A DNA stretch of 64,000 nt, from the NCBI RefSeq assembly GCF_001269655.1, contig NZ_LHVE01000020.1, forward strand, positions 784,050 to 848,049, read 5' to 3'. A program made the translations under genes and the position numbers. The DNA is from Pseudomonas thivervalensis. Its GTDB lineage: Bacteria > Pseudomonadota > Gammaproteobacteria > Pseudomonadales > Pseudomonadaceae. Shown here in pieces: positions 43,025 to 51,487 of the stretch (positions within the stretch are counted from its first letter, which is position 1; each line of letters begins with the position of its first letter). The notes beneath the pieces are model-generated. The model made no database searches and was not told the DNA's origin. It saw only the letters and a list, made by a program, of their open reading frames with translations.

Positions 43025-44116
43025 CTAGTCCGCAGAAGTCTTCGGCTCCGCCAATACCTTCAAGGCCGCCTTGCGCTCCTCGATCGGCAGTTTCCCCAGT
43101 TTTTCCACCACTGCATAAAACGCAATCCAGTTCCCGCCCTCCTGCTTGAAGAGTGCCGCAAACGCCGGTACCCACTGGTCATACAGCCCGAACGGTAGTA
43201 ACCGGGCGTTGTTCAGTGGCGCGTAGACCCAGGCATCGTAGCGCTTGTCGCCCGCCCACTGGGTGTCGCGCATTTCCACGTAGTCGGCACGCAGGCGTTC
43301 GAATTCTGCAGCCTTGCGTTGGCGCATCTGCTCGGCCGACAGGGGTAGGGTGTAGAGCTTTTCCAGGCGCTGGCGGGTGTCGAGGATCAGTTGGATGAAT
43401 TGATCGCGCTGGCGCACCTGCTTGCCGTTATCCGGCGCCAGCCCACGGCTGGCGCGCCATTGCCGGGTGCCCTCCTGTTCGACGAAGGTGGCGAAGGATT
43501 CATTGAATTCGGTGTCGTCCTTTACATAAAACCGCTGGTGCGCCAGTTCATGAAAGATCAGCGTCGCCAGGCGTTCGTCGCCCCAGTGCATCATCGAACT
43601 CAGGATCGGATCGTTGAACCAGCCCAGCGTCGAATAGGCCTCTACTCCACCGATCGCCACGTCCATGCCTTGCAAGCGCTGCAACGCGGCCTCGCCACGG
43701 GCGGCGCCCTGGCTGTAATAACCGCGATAAGCCACGCAACCGGCAATGGGAAAACAATGATTTAGCGGTGCCAGGGAAAACTCTGGCGTGGCGAAGACAT
43801 TCCAGACTACGAACGGCCGGCCAATGTCTGCATACAGGCGATAGCTTTGATTGTCCGGTAGATGCAGGTGGTCACTGGCAAAGGCCCGTGCCTTGCGCGC
43901 TTGGGCCAGGTACGCCTTGAGTTGGGTATCGCGAGCGGGGTCGGCTATGACCTGGTCGATAGGCTCGCGGCCCTGCAGCAATTGCAGCTGCCCGCCGACA
44001 AGTTGGCTGTAATAACCGGCACTGGCGCAACCGTTCAGTAACAAAAGCAGCAGGCCTGGAAACAAAATCTGGAAAACACGGTCGAGTAACCGATGGCTTG
44101 AACGCGGCCTGATCAA
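43025..44116 (-). CDS. lipoprotein aminopeptidase (PF10023 type)
   Basis: A 363-residue predicted outer-membrane or periplasmic lipoprotein. The lipobox is LLNGC with Cys30. The zinc motif is HELAHQ (HExxH), followed by ESFATFVEQEG supplying a downstream Glu ligand, as in the COG4324 predicted aminopeptidases. Activity is predicted only. Divergent from the PA0061/PA0062-type lipoproteins, about 58 bases between starts. Confidence 0.85.
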   Translation of the reverse strand: MIRPRSSHRLLDRVFQILFPGLLLLLLNGCASAGYYSQLVGGQLQLLQGREPIDQVIADPARDTQLKAYLAQARKARAFASDHLHLPDNQSYRLYADIGRPFVVWNVFATPEFSLAPLNHCFPIAGCVAYRGYYSQGAARGEAALQRLQGMDVAIGGVEAYSTLGWFNDPILSSMMHWGDERLATLIFHELAHQRFYVKDDTEFNESFATFVEQEGTRQWRASRGLAPDNGKQVRQRDQFIQLILDTRQRLEKLYTLPLSAEQMRQRKAAEFERLRADYVEMRDTQWAGDKRYDAWVYAPLNNARLLPFGLYDQWVPAFAALFKQEGGNWIAFYAVVEKLGKLPIEERKAALKVLAEPKTSAD

Positions 44117-44174
44117 TTGGAATCACCCTGGGAAGTCTGCCTACAAGACTATCTCGCTTGCCTGGAGCTTCGCT

Positions 44175-44588
44175 ATGCGCGTGTTGATGCTGACGAGTGG
44201 CCTGTTGTTGCTGACGGGGTGTGCCGGCTTGCCTGACCCCGATCCATCCCAGGCGTGGATCGACCTGGGCAACCAGCAGGACACCGCGCTGCAGGCGCTG
44301 GAAGTCGATGACAAGCTGTCCGTCGACCGACGTTATTTCGAAGTGCAACCCGGCAGCCATGAGCTGACGGTGCGTTATCAGTTTGCTGTCGAGCCCGGCA
44401 ACATCGGCCCGGATGCCGAACCGCTGTGGCGCGATTGTCGGTTGAACGTGAAATTCAAGGACTTCAACGCCGGCCAACGTTATCAGCTACAGGCCGGCAG
44501 CATTGGTTTCCGGCCGTGGGCCAAGCTTTATGATCAGCAGCGCAAGGTGGTAGGGCAGGGTACGCCGGCGGGCTGCCAACAAACGTGA
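44175..44588 (+). CDS. PA0061/PA0062 family lipoprotein, copy 1
   Basis: A 137-residue lipoprotein: lipobox LLTGC with Cys16, then SQAWIDL, RYFEVQPGSHELTVRY and FNAGQRYQLQA. The family is largely restricted to Pseudomonas and has no known function. Followed 40 bases later by a paralogue. Two further cysteines (WRDCRLN and the terminal GCQQT) may form a disulfide. Confidence 0.85.
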   Translation: MRVLMLTSGLLLLTGCAGLPDPDPSQAWIDLGNQQDTALQALEVDDKLSVDRRYFEVQPGSHELTVRYQFAVEPGNIGPDAEPLWRDCRLNVKFKDFNAGQRYQLQAGSIGFRPWAKLYDQQRKVVGQGTPAGCQQT

Positions 44589-44628
44589 TTGGCGCTATGC
44601 TCAAGGCCTGATTTTCAGGAAACTCATC

Positions 44629-45054
44629 ATGCGCTTATCCCTGCTGTTACTGGCCCTGGTCTCCATGAGCGGTTGCGCAACGAGCCCGCTGCCCCCGGTC
44701 GACCCGAACATGGCATGGGTTGATTTCGCTACCCCCATGCCGGGCGGCAAAATGCTGATGGCTGAAAGCCTGGACGGCCAGCGCTTGCGCGACGGACGGT
44801 TCTTTCAGGTTTCGCCGGGCAGCCACGAACTGAAAGTGCGCTTCGACTTCGAAGTATTCAGTGGTGGTGGGTTGGGCATGCAGGCCGAACCGCAAGAGCG
44901 ACTGTGCTACATGCTCGTGCGCTACGACCATTTCGAGGCCGGCCAGCGCTATCGTCTGGAGGCTCGCAACCTGGCATTCACGCCCAGCGCCCGGCTCTAC
45001 GACGCCAAGCGTCAAATCGTGGCCGAGGAACGACAAATCAATTGCGTTCCATAG
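44629..45054 (+). CDS. PA0061/PA0062 family lipoprotein, copy 2
   Basis: A 141-residue paralogue of the preceding gene: lipobox MSGC with Cys16, then NMAWVDF, RFFQVSPGSHELKVRF, FEAGQRYRLEA and FTPSARLYDAKRQ. The paired cysteines (RLCYM and the terminal NCVP) occupy the same positions as in copy 1. Probably an ancient tandem duplication with a shared outer-membrane role. Confidence 0.85.
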   Translation: MRLSLLLLALVSMSGCATSPLPPVDPNMAWVDFATPMPGGKMLMAESLDGQRLRDGRFFQVSPGSHELKVRFDFEVFSGGGLGMQAEPQERLCYMLVRYDHFEAGQRYRLEARNLAFTPSARLYDAKRQIVAEERQINCVP

Positions 45055-45063
45055 GGTCCCGTC

Positions 45064-45297
45064 CTAGCGGTCGTTCTTCTGGTAGATGATTTTCTTCGTG
45101 CCGTTTTCACAGGTACCCACCACCATGTTCTGGTCGTGGACTTCGTCATTGGTGACGATTTCCAACGTGTAGGACGACACGTTATTGGCCTGGATCTTTG
45201 CTTCGATTTCCGCTTTCAGCTCTTCACAGGATTTGGGTGCTGCTAGGGCGGATGCAGCGAATGCGCAGCCGATGACCACCAGGGCTGATCGTTTCAT
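45064..45297 (-). CDS. DUF1161 exported protein, copy 1
   Basis: A 77-residue periplasmic protein: signal peptide (MKRSALVVIGCAFAASALA) then SCEELKAEIEAKI and a Cys in VVGTCENGTKKI, so one disulfide is likely. Start 45297 has GAGGAATT upstream. Function unknown. A paralogue lies at 47175. Confidence 0.87.
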   Translation of the reverse strand: MKRSALVVIGCAFAASALAAPKSCEELKAEIEAKIQANNVSSYTLEIVTNDEVHDQNMVVGTCENGTKKIIYQKNDR

Positions 45298-45391
45298 GTT
45301 CGAATTCCTCATGGCAGCGCGCACTGCCTATGCGCTGAAACTGCGGGTTTCATTCGATCATAATTGCGCCAGGCTAAACAGTCTCGACCGC

Positions 45392-45438
45392 ATTCAATAA
45401 AATCGCAGCCTTCGGTAGCGCCTGCAAAGGCTGCGATT
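45392..45438 (-). terminator. intrinsic terminator of osmC
   Basis: A perfect 12-base stem AATCGCAGCCTT / AAGGCTGCGATT with a 14-base loop, then TTTTATT on the minus strand. Confidence 0.82.
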
Positions 45439-45448
45439 CCTTCATGGG

Positions 45449-45880
45449 TCAGCTCACCAGCGTCGCATCCAGGGTGATCTTGGCGTTCAGCACCTTGGAA
45501 ACCGGGCACCCTTCCTTGGCCTTGTTGCTCAGTTCATTGAACTGGTCCTGGGTGGCACCGGGGATTTTCGCCTTGAGCACCAGCTTGACCGCCGTGATCG
45601 CAAAACCTCCCTCGACCTGATCCAGGGTCACTTCGGCGTTGGTGTCGATGCTGTCGGCCTTGAGCCCGGCGTCGCCGAGGATCATCGAAAAGGCCATGGA
45701 GAAGCAGCCGGCATGGGCCGCGCCGATCAATTCCTCCGGGTTGGTGCCCTTGCCGCCTTCGAAGCGCGCCTTGAAGCCGTAGGGCGCTTCACGCAACACA
45801 CCGGTTTCGGTGGAAATGGAGCCGATACCGGTTTTCAGGTCACCTTCCCAATGAGCCGATGCTTTTTTGATGATAGCCAT
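45449..45880 (-). CDS. osmC: OsmC family peroxiredoxin
   Basis: A 143-residue organic-hydroperoxide reductase. The two redox cysteines are Cys59 in GAAHAGCFSMAFS and Cys125 in EGCPVSKVL. ATG 45880 gives the normal N-terminus MAIIKKASAHWEGDLK. GGAGGCAGAC lies upstream. OsmC is usually induced by osmotic stress and stationary phase. It is flanked by two DUF1161 genes, suggesting a common stress context. Confidence 0.94.
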   Translation of the reverse strand: MAIIKKASAHWEGDLKTGIGSISTETGVLREAPYGFKARFEGGKGTNPEELIGAAHAGCFSMAFSMILGDAGLKADSIDTNAEVTLDQVEGGFAITAVKLVLKAKIPGATQDQFNELSNKAKEGCPVSKVLNAKITLDATLVS

Positions 45881-46118
45881 GTCTGCCTCCTGTAGATCCG
45901 ACGCGAAAGCCGCGCCTGGGTGTTTTTTTACTGTCTGGGTTGTGAGGATAGACCGCCTGGAAAAGTTCACCCCGTCGATTAGCCGACGAATTTAGTAGGA
46001 AAATTCGTCGCAGCTATTGAAACTCGGGTATATGCCCACATTGCATGGCACACACCTTTAGAAACGGCAGGCTTTTACCCGTAGGAAAAGCCCGGAACGC
46101 CGTTGGAGATCCCGGCCC

Positions 46119-47120
46119 ATGAAACAGCTGTCCGAAGTGAAATTTTCAACCCTCGACCTGGTGCCCGTTCGCGCTGATGGCAATGCCGCCCAGTCCTTGC
46201 GCAACTCGCTGGACCTCGCGCAGCACGTGGAGCAATACGGCTATACCCGCTTCTGGGTGGCCGAACACCACAATATGGACGGTATCGCCAGCTCAGCGAC
46301 GGCGGTGCTGTTGGGGTATCTGGCCGGGGGCACTTCGACCATCCGCGTCGGCTCCGGCGGCGTCATGCTGCCCAATCACGCGCCGTTGATCATCGCCGAA
46401 CAGTTCGGCACGCTGGAAAGCCTCTACCCGGGTCGCATCGACCTGGGATTGGGCCGTGCGCCCGGTTCCGACCAGATGACCGCTCGGGCGCTACGCCGCG
46501 AGCGCTCAGGCAGCGCGGACGACTTTCCCGATGACGTGGCCGAACTGATGCGCTACCTGGGCCCGCGCACTCCGGATCAACGCATCATCGCCATGCCCGG
46601 CACCGGCACCAACGTGCCGGTCTGGCTATTGGGTTCGAGCCTGTTCAGTGCGCAACTGGCCGGTGAGCGCGGTTTGCCCTACGCATTCGCCTCCCATTTC
46701 GCACCACGCTTCATGCATGAGGCGATCCGCATCTACCGCAATCACTTCAAACCGTCAGCGGTGCTCGACAAGCCTTATGTGATGCTCGGCGTGCCGCTGG
46801 TGGCCGCGGATACCGATGAACAGGCCGATTACCTGGCGACGTCGGTGTACCAGCGAATCCTGGCGCTGATGCGTGGCCAGAGCCTGGTGCAGCGTCCGCC
46901 GGTCGAAACCATGAACGGTCTCTGGTTGCCCCATGAGAAAGAGGCGGTCGGCGATTTCCTGGGCCTGGCCATGGTCGGCGGTCCGCAGAAGATTCGCGCC
47001 AAGCTGCAAGTGTTGATCGAGCAAACCCAGGCCGATGAGCTGATTTTCACCAGCGACCTGTATGAGCACGCCGATCGCTTGCACTCCTACGAGTTGTTGG
47101 CGCAGGTCATGAAGGGCTAA
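46119..47120 (+). CDS. LLM class flavin-dependent oxidoreductase
   Basis: A 333-residue bacterial luciferase-like monooxygenase of the MsnO8/YhbW type. N-terminal LSTLDLVPVRADGNAAQSL, FWVAEHHNMDGIASSA and LGLGRAPGSD are typical. It uses reduced flavin; the substrate is unknown and many members act on no known natural compound. Divergent from osmC with 238 bases between starts, in which I see no clear operator. Confidence 0.87.
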   Translation: MKQLSEVKFSTLDLVPVRADGNAAQSLRNSLDLAQHVEQYGYTRFWVAEHHNMDGIASSATAVLLGYLAGGTSTIRVGSGGVMLPNHAPLIIAEQFGTLESLYPGRIDLGLGRAPGSDQMTARALRRERSGSADDFPDDVAELMRYLGPRTPDQRIIAMPGTGTNVPVWLLGSSLFSAQLAGERGLPYAFASHFAPRFMHEAIRIYRNHFKPSAVLDKPYVMLGVPLVAADTDEQADYLATSVYQRILALMRGQSLVQRPPVETMNGLWLPHEKEAVGDFLGLAMVGGPQKIRAKLQVLIEQTQADELIFTSDLYEHADRLHSYELLAQVMKG

Positions 47121-47134
47121 GTCGCGGCCAATAA

Positions 47135-47159
47135 AAAGCCGACGCTGTGCGTCGGCTTT
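47135..47159. terminator. shared terminator between the LLM gene and DUF1161 copy 2
   Basis: AAAGCCGACGC / GCGTCGGCTTT with loop TGT, an 11-base stem that is symmetric enough to serve the two convergent genes. Confidence 0.75.
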
Positions 47160-47174
47160 GAGCTGAGCGCGCTA

Positions 47175-47402
47175 TCAGCCGCGTTTGTAGACGATTTCCT
47201 TCGCACCGCCCTCACAAGTGCCGACGACTTTTTGTCCGTCAGTCGCTGCGCCTTTATCGACGATCTCCAGCGAATAGCCCGACACGCCCTTGGCGTCCAG
47301 CTTCGCTGCGATTTCGCTTTTCAGCTCTTCGCAGGGCTTGCCGGCCGCAAACGCACCACCGGCAAGGCTCAGCAAACCCAGGGCCACCATCAATTTTTTC
47401 AT
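47175..47402 (-). CDS. DUF1161 exported protein, copy 2
   Basis: A 75-residue protein with signal peptide (MKKLMVALGLLSLAGGAFA) and the family pattern PCEELKSEIAAKLDAKGVSGYSLEIV plus a second Cys in VVGTCEGGAKEI. Clear paralogue of the gene at 45064, with LM, OsmC and LLM genes between them. Start 47402 begins the signal peptide. Confidence 0.87.
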   Translation of the reverse strand: MKKLMVALGLLSLAGGAFAAGKPCEELKSEIAAKLDAKGVSGYSLEIVDKGAATDGQKVVGTCEGGAKEIVYKRG

Positions 47403-47516
47403 CGCTCGCACTCCTTGGTCGGATCAAATAGGGCAGGTATTGGAAAACGTAATGCGCGAACCATAGCGCATCGCCACTCCCTATGGCACTCCGCCAGCGT
47501 GCAAGTTCAACGAACC

Positions 47517-47732
47517 TCAGCTATTGGCAATTCGAAAACCAACCTTGATGGTCACTTGGAAATGCGCGGCCCGGCCATTTTCGATGTGGCCGCGGGTTTC
47601 CGTGACTTCAAACCACTCCAGATGCTTGAGGCTTTTGCTGGCCTCCGCCAGGGCATTGTTGATGGCATCCTCAATGCTGGTGGGAGAGGAGCCGACCAGT
47701 TCGACTTTCTTGTACGTGTGATGATCACTCAT
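47517..47732 (-). CDS. dodecin family flavoprotein
   Basis: A 71-residue dodecin: small dodecameric flavin-storage protein. KVELVGSSPTSIEDAI, the flavin-stacking Trp in HLEWFEV, ETRGHIENG and FQVTIKVGF fit the family closely. AGGAGAACG lies before the ATG. It probably buffers free FMN or riboflavin, which would complement the flavin-dependent oxidoreductase nearby. Confidence 0.93.
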   Translation of the reverse strand: MSDHHTYKKVELVGSSPTSIEDAINNALAEASKSLKHLEWFEVTETRGHIENGRAAHFQVTIKVGFRIANS

Positions 47733-47887
47733 GACGTTCTCCTTGGTTGTCTTTAAACAGCCTAGCAGCGATTTATCGCCTTACATGTGTGCCCGTTCAA
47801 GCGGCGAAAGTTCAGATTTACTGCACTTTCCCAAACCGTCGCAGTCCCAATTCTCACACGATACTCAACCACTGCAGGAGAGCCACC

Positions 47888-48214
47888 ATGGCCAGCACTT
47901 CGTTACGCAAAGCCTCGTTGCAAAGCATGGAAGCGGAGATCGAAAGTCTGCTCAAGTCGTTGGAAAGTCTGAAGGACGACGCTTCGGACGAGTCGCGTAA
48001 GACCCTCAAGTCACTCAAGGCCAATGCCGAAAATGCGTTGAAACATTCTCGCCATCTGCTCAGTGACGCGTATGAAGAGGTCAAGGTGAAAACCCGTGAA
48101 ACCGGGATCGCCACACGCGACTACGCGCAGGAACACCCATGGACCACGGCCGGTGTCGCGGTCGGTGCGCTGGGTTTGCTGGCGGCTTACCTGCTATGCA
48201 AACGCGGTGACTGA
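47888..48214 (+). CDS. DUF883 (YqjD/ElaB) membrane-anchored protein
   Basis: A 108-residue protein with a long amphipathic helix (residues ~5-75, rich in Lys/Glu/Ser) and one C-terminal membrane segment (TTAGVAVGALGLLAAYLLC). Family members associate with ribosomes at the inner membrane in stationary phase. AGGAGAGCC precedes ATG 47888. Its last 28 bases overlap the 3' end of trpI. Confidence 0.88.
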   Translation: MASTSLRKASLQSMEAEIESLLKSLESLKDDASDESRKTLKSLKANAENALKHSRHLLSDAYEEVKVKTRETGIATRDYAQEHPWTTAGVAVGALGLLAAYLLCKRGD

Positions 48215-49104
48215 GTGGGTTGGCTCAGTTCATACCTGAGCCACTGGGCCAATTGCCGAGCGCGCCCGTCCGCGGCGCGCTTGGGTAGCCACAACGCCAG
48301 TCGCGCCGTGGTTTCATCGAAGCCCCACGGCGCGACCAGGCGACCGGCGCGGACGTCCTCGGCCACCAGCGGCTCGGGCGCGATCGCCACGCCTAACCCC
48401 GCCACGGCGGCTTCCAGCAAATAATACAAATGCTCGAATCCTTGCCCGAACTTTAATGCCTGGGGTTCAAGGGTGTTTTGTCGTGCCCAGGTCGGCCAAG
48501 CCTGTGGGCGCGAGGTGGTGTGCAGCAACGGTTCTTCGAGCAGCGCGCTGGGCGGTGCACCCTGCAAGCGGGTGAACCCGGCGTAGTGCGGGCTCATCAC
48601 CGGGCCGATCCGCTCGCTCACCAGTTCATACACTTGCATGTCGGCCGGCCAGGGCGGCTCGGCGAATACCAGCAAGGCGTCCAGCCCCGGTCGCCTGGGG
48701 TCCAGGTCGCCTTCGCCGGCGGACAGGTGCAGGCGCAAATCCGGCAGGTCAGCATTGAGCCTGCCCAAGCGGGGAATGAACCAGCGTGCCAGCAGGCTTC
48801 CCGAGCAGCCCAGTACAAACGGGGCGTCCGCCGTACTTTGTGTCAGCTCCGCGCAAACACCGCGTAAGCGCTCGAACGCATCGGTGCTGGCGTCCCGCAG
48901 GCGCAAGCCGGCATCTGTGAGTTTCAGGCCGCGCCCGTCCTTGATGAACAAGCTGACACCCAAATGCTCTTCCAGCACCTTCAGCTGTCGGCTCACGGCC
49001 CCATGGGTGACGTGCAGCTGTTCGGCCGCCTGGCTTACGCTGTTCAGGCGGGCAGTGGCCTCGAAGGCGCGCAAGGCATTGAGGGGGGGCAGGTCGTGGC
49101 GCAT
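48187..49104 (-). CDS. trpI: LysR-type activator of trpBA
   Basis: A 305-residue LysR regulator. The helix-turn-helix (SVSQAAEQLHVTHGAVSRQLKVLEE) and substrate domain are present; the start at 49104 gives MRHDLPPLNALRAFE, which is the usual TrpI N-terminus, though an ATG eight codons earlier exists. In Pseudomonas TrpI responds to indoleglycerol phosphate and activates the divergent trpBA genes. The 112-base gap to trpB holds the paired sites. Confidence 0.93.
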   Translation of the reverse strand: MRHDLPPLNALRAFEATARLNSVSQAAEQLHVTHGAVSRQLKVLEEHLGVSLFIKDGRGLKLTDAGLRLRDASTDAFERLRGVCAELTQSTADAPFVLGCSGSLLARWFIPRLGRLNADLPDLRLHLSAGEGDLDPRRPGLDALLVFAEPPWPADMQVYELVSERIGPVMSPHYAGFTRLQGAPPSALLEEPLLHTTSRPQAWPTWARQNTLEPQALKFGQGFEHLYYLLEAAVAGLGVAIAPEPLVAEDVRAGRLVAPWGFDETTARLALWLPKRAADGRARQLAQWLRYELSQPTQSPRLHSR

Positions 49105-49147
49105 TTTATCTGTGAGTTTTCCTGACATGTTGCGGCGATCTTATCGG

Positions 49148-49176
49148 TTTTCAGTGGGTGATGTCAGGGGTAGAGT
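49148..49176 (+). promoter_or_regulatory. probable trpBA promoter
   Basis: TTTTCA, 17-base spacer, TAGAGT, 41 bases before trpB. A weak promoter, as expected for a gene needing an activator. Confidence 0.45.
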
Positions 49177-49216
49177 GGACTTCATTGTCTTTCAACGCAT
49201 TTGCCTGGAGCGCCCG

Positions 49217-50449
49217 ATGACCCAGCCTACGACCCCCTTCAACCTGCGCAGCGGCCCCGATGCCAACGGCCTGTTCGGCGCATTCGGCGGCCGTTATGTG
49301 GCCGAGACCTTGATGCCGCTGATCCTTGATCTGGCCCGTGAATACGAAGTGGCGAAGGAAGATCCTGCCTTTATCGAGGAACTGGCCTACTTCCAGCGCG
49401 ACTACGTCGGTCGTCCGAGCCCGCTCTACTTCGCCGAACGCCTGACCGAATACTGTGGCGGCGCCAAGATCTACCTCAAGCGTGAAGAGCTGAACCACAC
49501 TGGCGCGCACAAGATCAACAACTGCATCGGCCAGATCCTGCTGGCGCGGCGCATGGGCAAGAAACGCATCATCGCCGAGACCGGCGCCGGCATGCACGGC
49601 GTGGCCACCGCCACCGTGGCCGCGCGTTTCGGCCTGGATTGCGTGATCTACATGGGCACCACTGACATCGAGCGCCAGCAGGCCAACGTGTTCCGCATGA
49701 AGCTGCTGGGCGCTGAAGTCATCCCTGTGGTCGCCGGCACCGGCACCCTGAAAGATGCCATGAACGAGGCTTTGCGCGATTGGGTCACCAACGTCGACAG
49801 CACGTTCTACCTGATCGGCACCGTGGCGGGCCCGCATCCATATCCTGCGATGGTGCGCGACTTCCAAGCCGTGATCGGCAAGGAAACCCGTGACCAACTG
49901 CAAGCCCAGGAAGGCCGCCTGCCGGATAGCCTGGTGGCATGCATTGGTGGCGGTTCCAACGCGATGGGCCTGTTCCACCCGTTCCTGGACGACAAGAGTG
50001 TCGAGATCATTGGCGTCGAAGCCGCAGGTTATGGCATCGAGACCGGCAAGCACGCGGCAAGCCTTAACGGCGGCGTCCCCGGTGTCCTGCACGGCAACCG
50101 CACCTTCCTGCTGCAGGACGACGACGGCCAGATTATCGACGCCCATTCGATTTCCGCGGGGCTCGACTACCCCGGCATCGGCCCGGAACATGCCTGGTTG
50201 CACGACATTGGTCGCGTCCAATACACCTCGGTCACTGACGCCGAGGCCCTGGAAGCCTTCCACAAATGCTGTCGCCTGGAAGGGATCATTCCCGCGCTGG
50301 AAAGCGCCCATGCCCTGGCCGAAGTGTTCAAACGCGCACCCAACCTGCCGAAAGATCACCTGATGGTGGTCAACCTGTCCGGCCGTGGCGACAAAGACAT
50401 GCAAACCGTGATGCACCACATGGAACAGTCCCAGCAGGAGAAACACTGA
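49217..50449 (+). CDS. trpB: tryptophan synthase beta chain
   Basis: A 410-residue PLP enzyme that condenses indole and serine to tryptophan. The PLP lysine is Lys99 in HTGAHKINN and the phosphate-binding GGGSNAMG is present. GGAG lies 7 bases before ATG 49217. The stop codon overlaps the trpA start (TGATG). The protein channels indole from TrpA. Confidence 0.97.
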   Translation: MTQPTTPFNLRSGPDANGLFGAFGGRYVAETLMPLILDLAREYEVAKEDPAFIEELAYFQRDYVGRPSPLYFAERLTEYCGGAKIYLKREELNHTGAHKINNCIGQILLARRMGKKRIIAETGAGMHGVATATVAARFGLDCVIYMGTTDIERQQANVFRMKLLGAEVIPVVAGTGTLKDAMNEALRDWVTNVDSTFYLIGTVAGPHPYPAMVRDFQAVIGKETRDQLQAQEGRLPDSLVACIGGGSNAMGLFHPFLDDKSVEIIGVEAAGYGIETGKHAASLNGGVPGVLHGNRTFLLQDDDGQIIDAHSISAGLDYPGIGPEHAWLHDIGRVQYTSVTDAEALEAFHKCCRLEGIIPALESAHALAEVFKRAPNLPKDHLMVVNLSGRGDKDMQTVMHHMEQSQQEKH

Positions 50450-51261
50450 TGAGCCGCCTGCAAACCCGTTTTGCCGAACTCAAGGAACAGAACCGTGCCG
50501 CCCTGGTGACTTTCGTCACGGCTGGCGACCCGGACTACGACACGTCGCTGGCGATCCTCAAAGGCCTGCCGGCGGCCGGTGCTGACGTGATCGAGTTGGG
50601 CATGCCGTTCACCGACCCGATGGCCGACGGCCCGGCGATCCAGTTGGCGAACATCCGCGCCCTGGGGGCTCAGCAGAGCCTGGCGAAAACCCTGCAGATG
50701 GTTCGCGAGTTCCGCAAGGACAACACTGAGACACCGCTGGTGCTGATGGGCTACTTCAACCCGATCCACCGTTATGGCGTGCAGCGTTTCATTGGCGAGG
50801 CGCTGGATTCTGGCGTGGATGGCCTGATCGTCGTGGACATGCCGCCCGAGCACAACAGCGAACTGTGCGAACCGGCCCAGGCTGCTGGCCTGGACTTCAT
50901 CCGCCTGACGACGCCGACAACCGACGATGTGCGTTTGCCTACGGTGCTCAACGGCAGTTCGGGTTTTGTGTACTACGTGTCGGTGGCCGGCGTGACCGGT
51001 GCTGGCGCCGCGACGCTGGAACATGTGGAAGAAGCCGTGGCGCGCTTGCGTCGCCATACTGAGTTGCCCATCAGCATTGGTTTTGGCATCCGTACGCCGG
51101 AGCAGGCGGCGGCTATCGCGCGGTTGGCCGATGGTGTGGTGGTGGGCTCGGCGCTGATCGACCATATCGCCAGTGCCGATACGTCGGAACAGGCGATCGA
51201 TGGCGTGTTGAGCTTGTGTGCCGCCCTGGCTGATGGTGTGCGCAAGGCGCGTCTGGGCTGA
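50449..51261 (+). CDS. trpA: tryptophan synthase alpha chain
   Basis: A 270-residue TIM-barrel enzyme that cleaves indoleglycerol phosphate to indole. Catalytic Glu49 in VIELGMPFTDPMADG and Asp60 are present. The ATG at 50449 shares a base with the trpB stop. Ends at a strong terminator. Confidence 0.97.
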   Translation: MSRLQTRFAELKEQNRAALVTFVTAGDPDYDTSLAILKGLPAAGADVIELGMPFTDPMADGPAIQLANIRALGAQQSLAKTLQMVREFRKDNTETPLVLMGYFNPIHRYGVQRFIGEALDSGVDGLIVVDMPPEHNSELCEPAQAAGLDFIRLTTPTTDDVRLPTVLNGSSGFVYYVSVAGVTGAGAATLEHVEEAVARLRRHTELPISIGFGIRTPEQAAAIARLADGVVVGSALIDHIASADTSEQAIDGVLSLCAALADGVRKARLG

Positions 51262-51289
51262 TTCCTGGTTCGGCTCTCAGCCAAAAAAA

Positions 51290-51321
51290 GGGGTTCAGAA
51301 CGTGGTTCTGAACCCCTTTTT
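51290..51321 (+). terminator. intrinsic terminator of trpBA
   Basis: A perfect 12-base stem GGGGTTCAGAAC / GTTCTGAACCCC with loop GTG, then five T, and an A run before it. Confidence 0.94.
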
Positions 51322-51341
51322 ATTGCACCAGGACTGCTCTT

Positions 51342-51470
51342 GTGGCGAGGGAGCTTGCTCCCGCTCGGCTGCGAAGCAGTCGTAAACCTGCCAATGTGGT
51401 CTGTCTGAAAAATTGCATAAGCCTGTTTGGGGCCGCTTCGCGACCCAGCGGGAGCAAGCTCCCTCGCCAC
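51342..51470. repeat. REP doublet, class B
   Basis: Inverted class B units with a longer spacer (about 80 bases), similar in size to the doublet at 11272. Confidence 0.88.
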
Positions 51471-51487
51471 AATGGTGGCACTGCTCG

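Noticed and set aside
48638..49216. A longer trpB reading frame starting far upstream
   Set aside because: The extra codons lie antisense to trpI; ATG 49217 has a ribosome site and gives the normal TrpB length.
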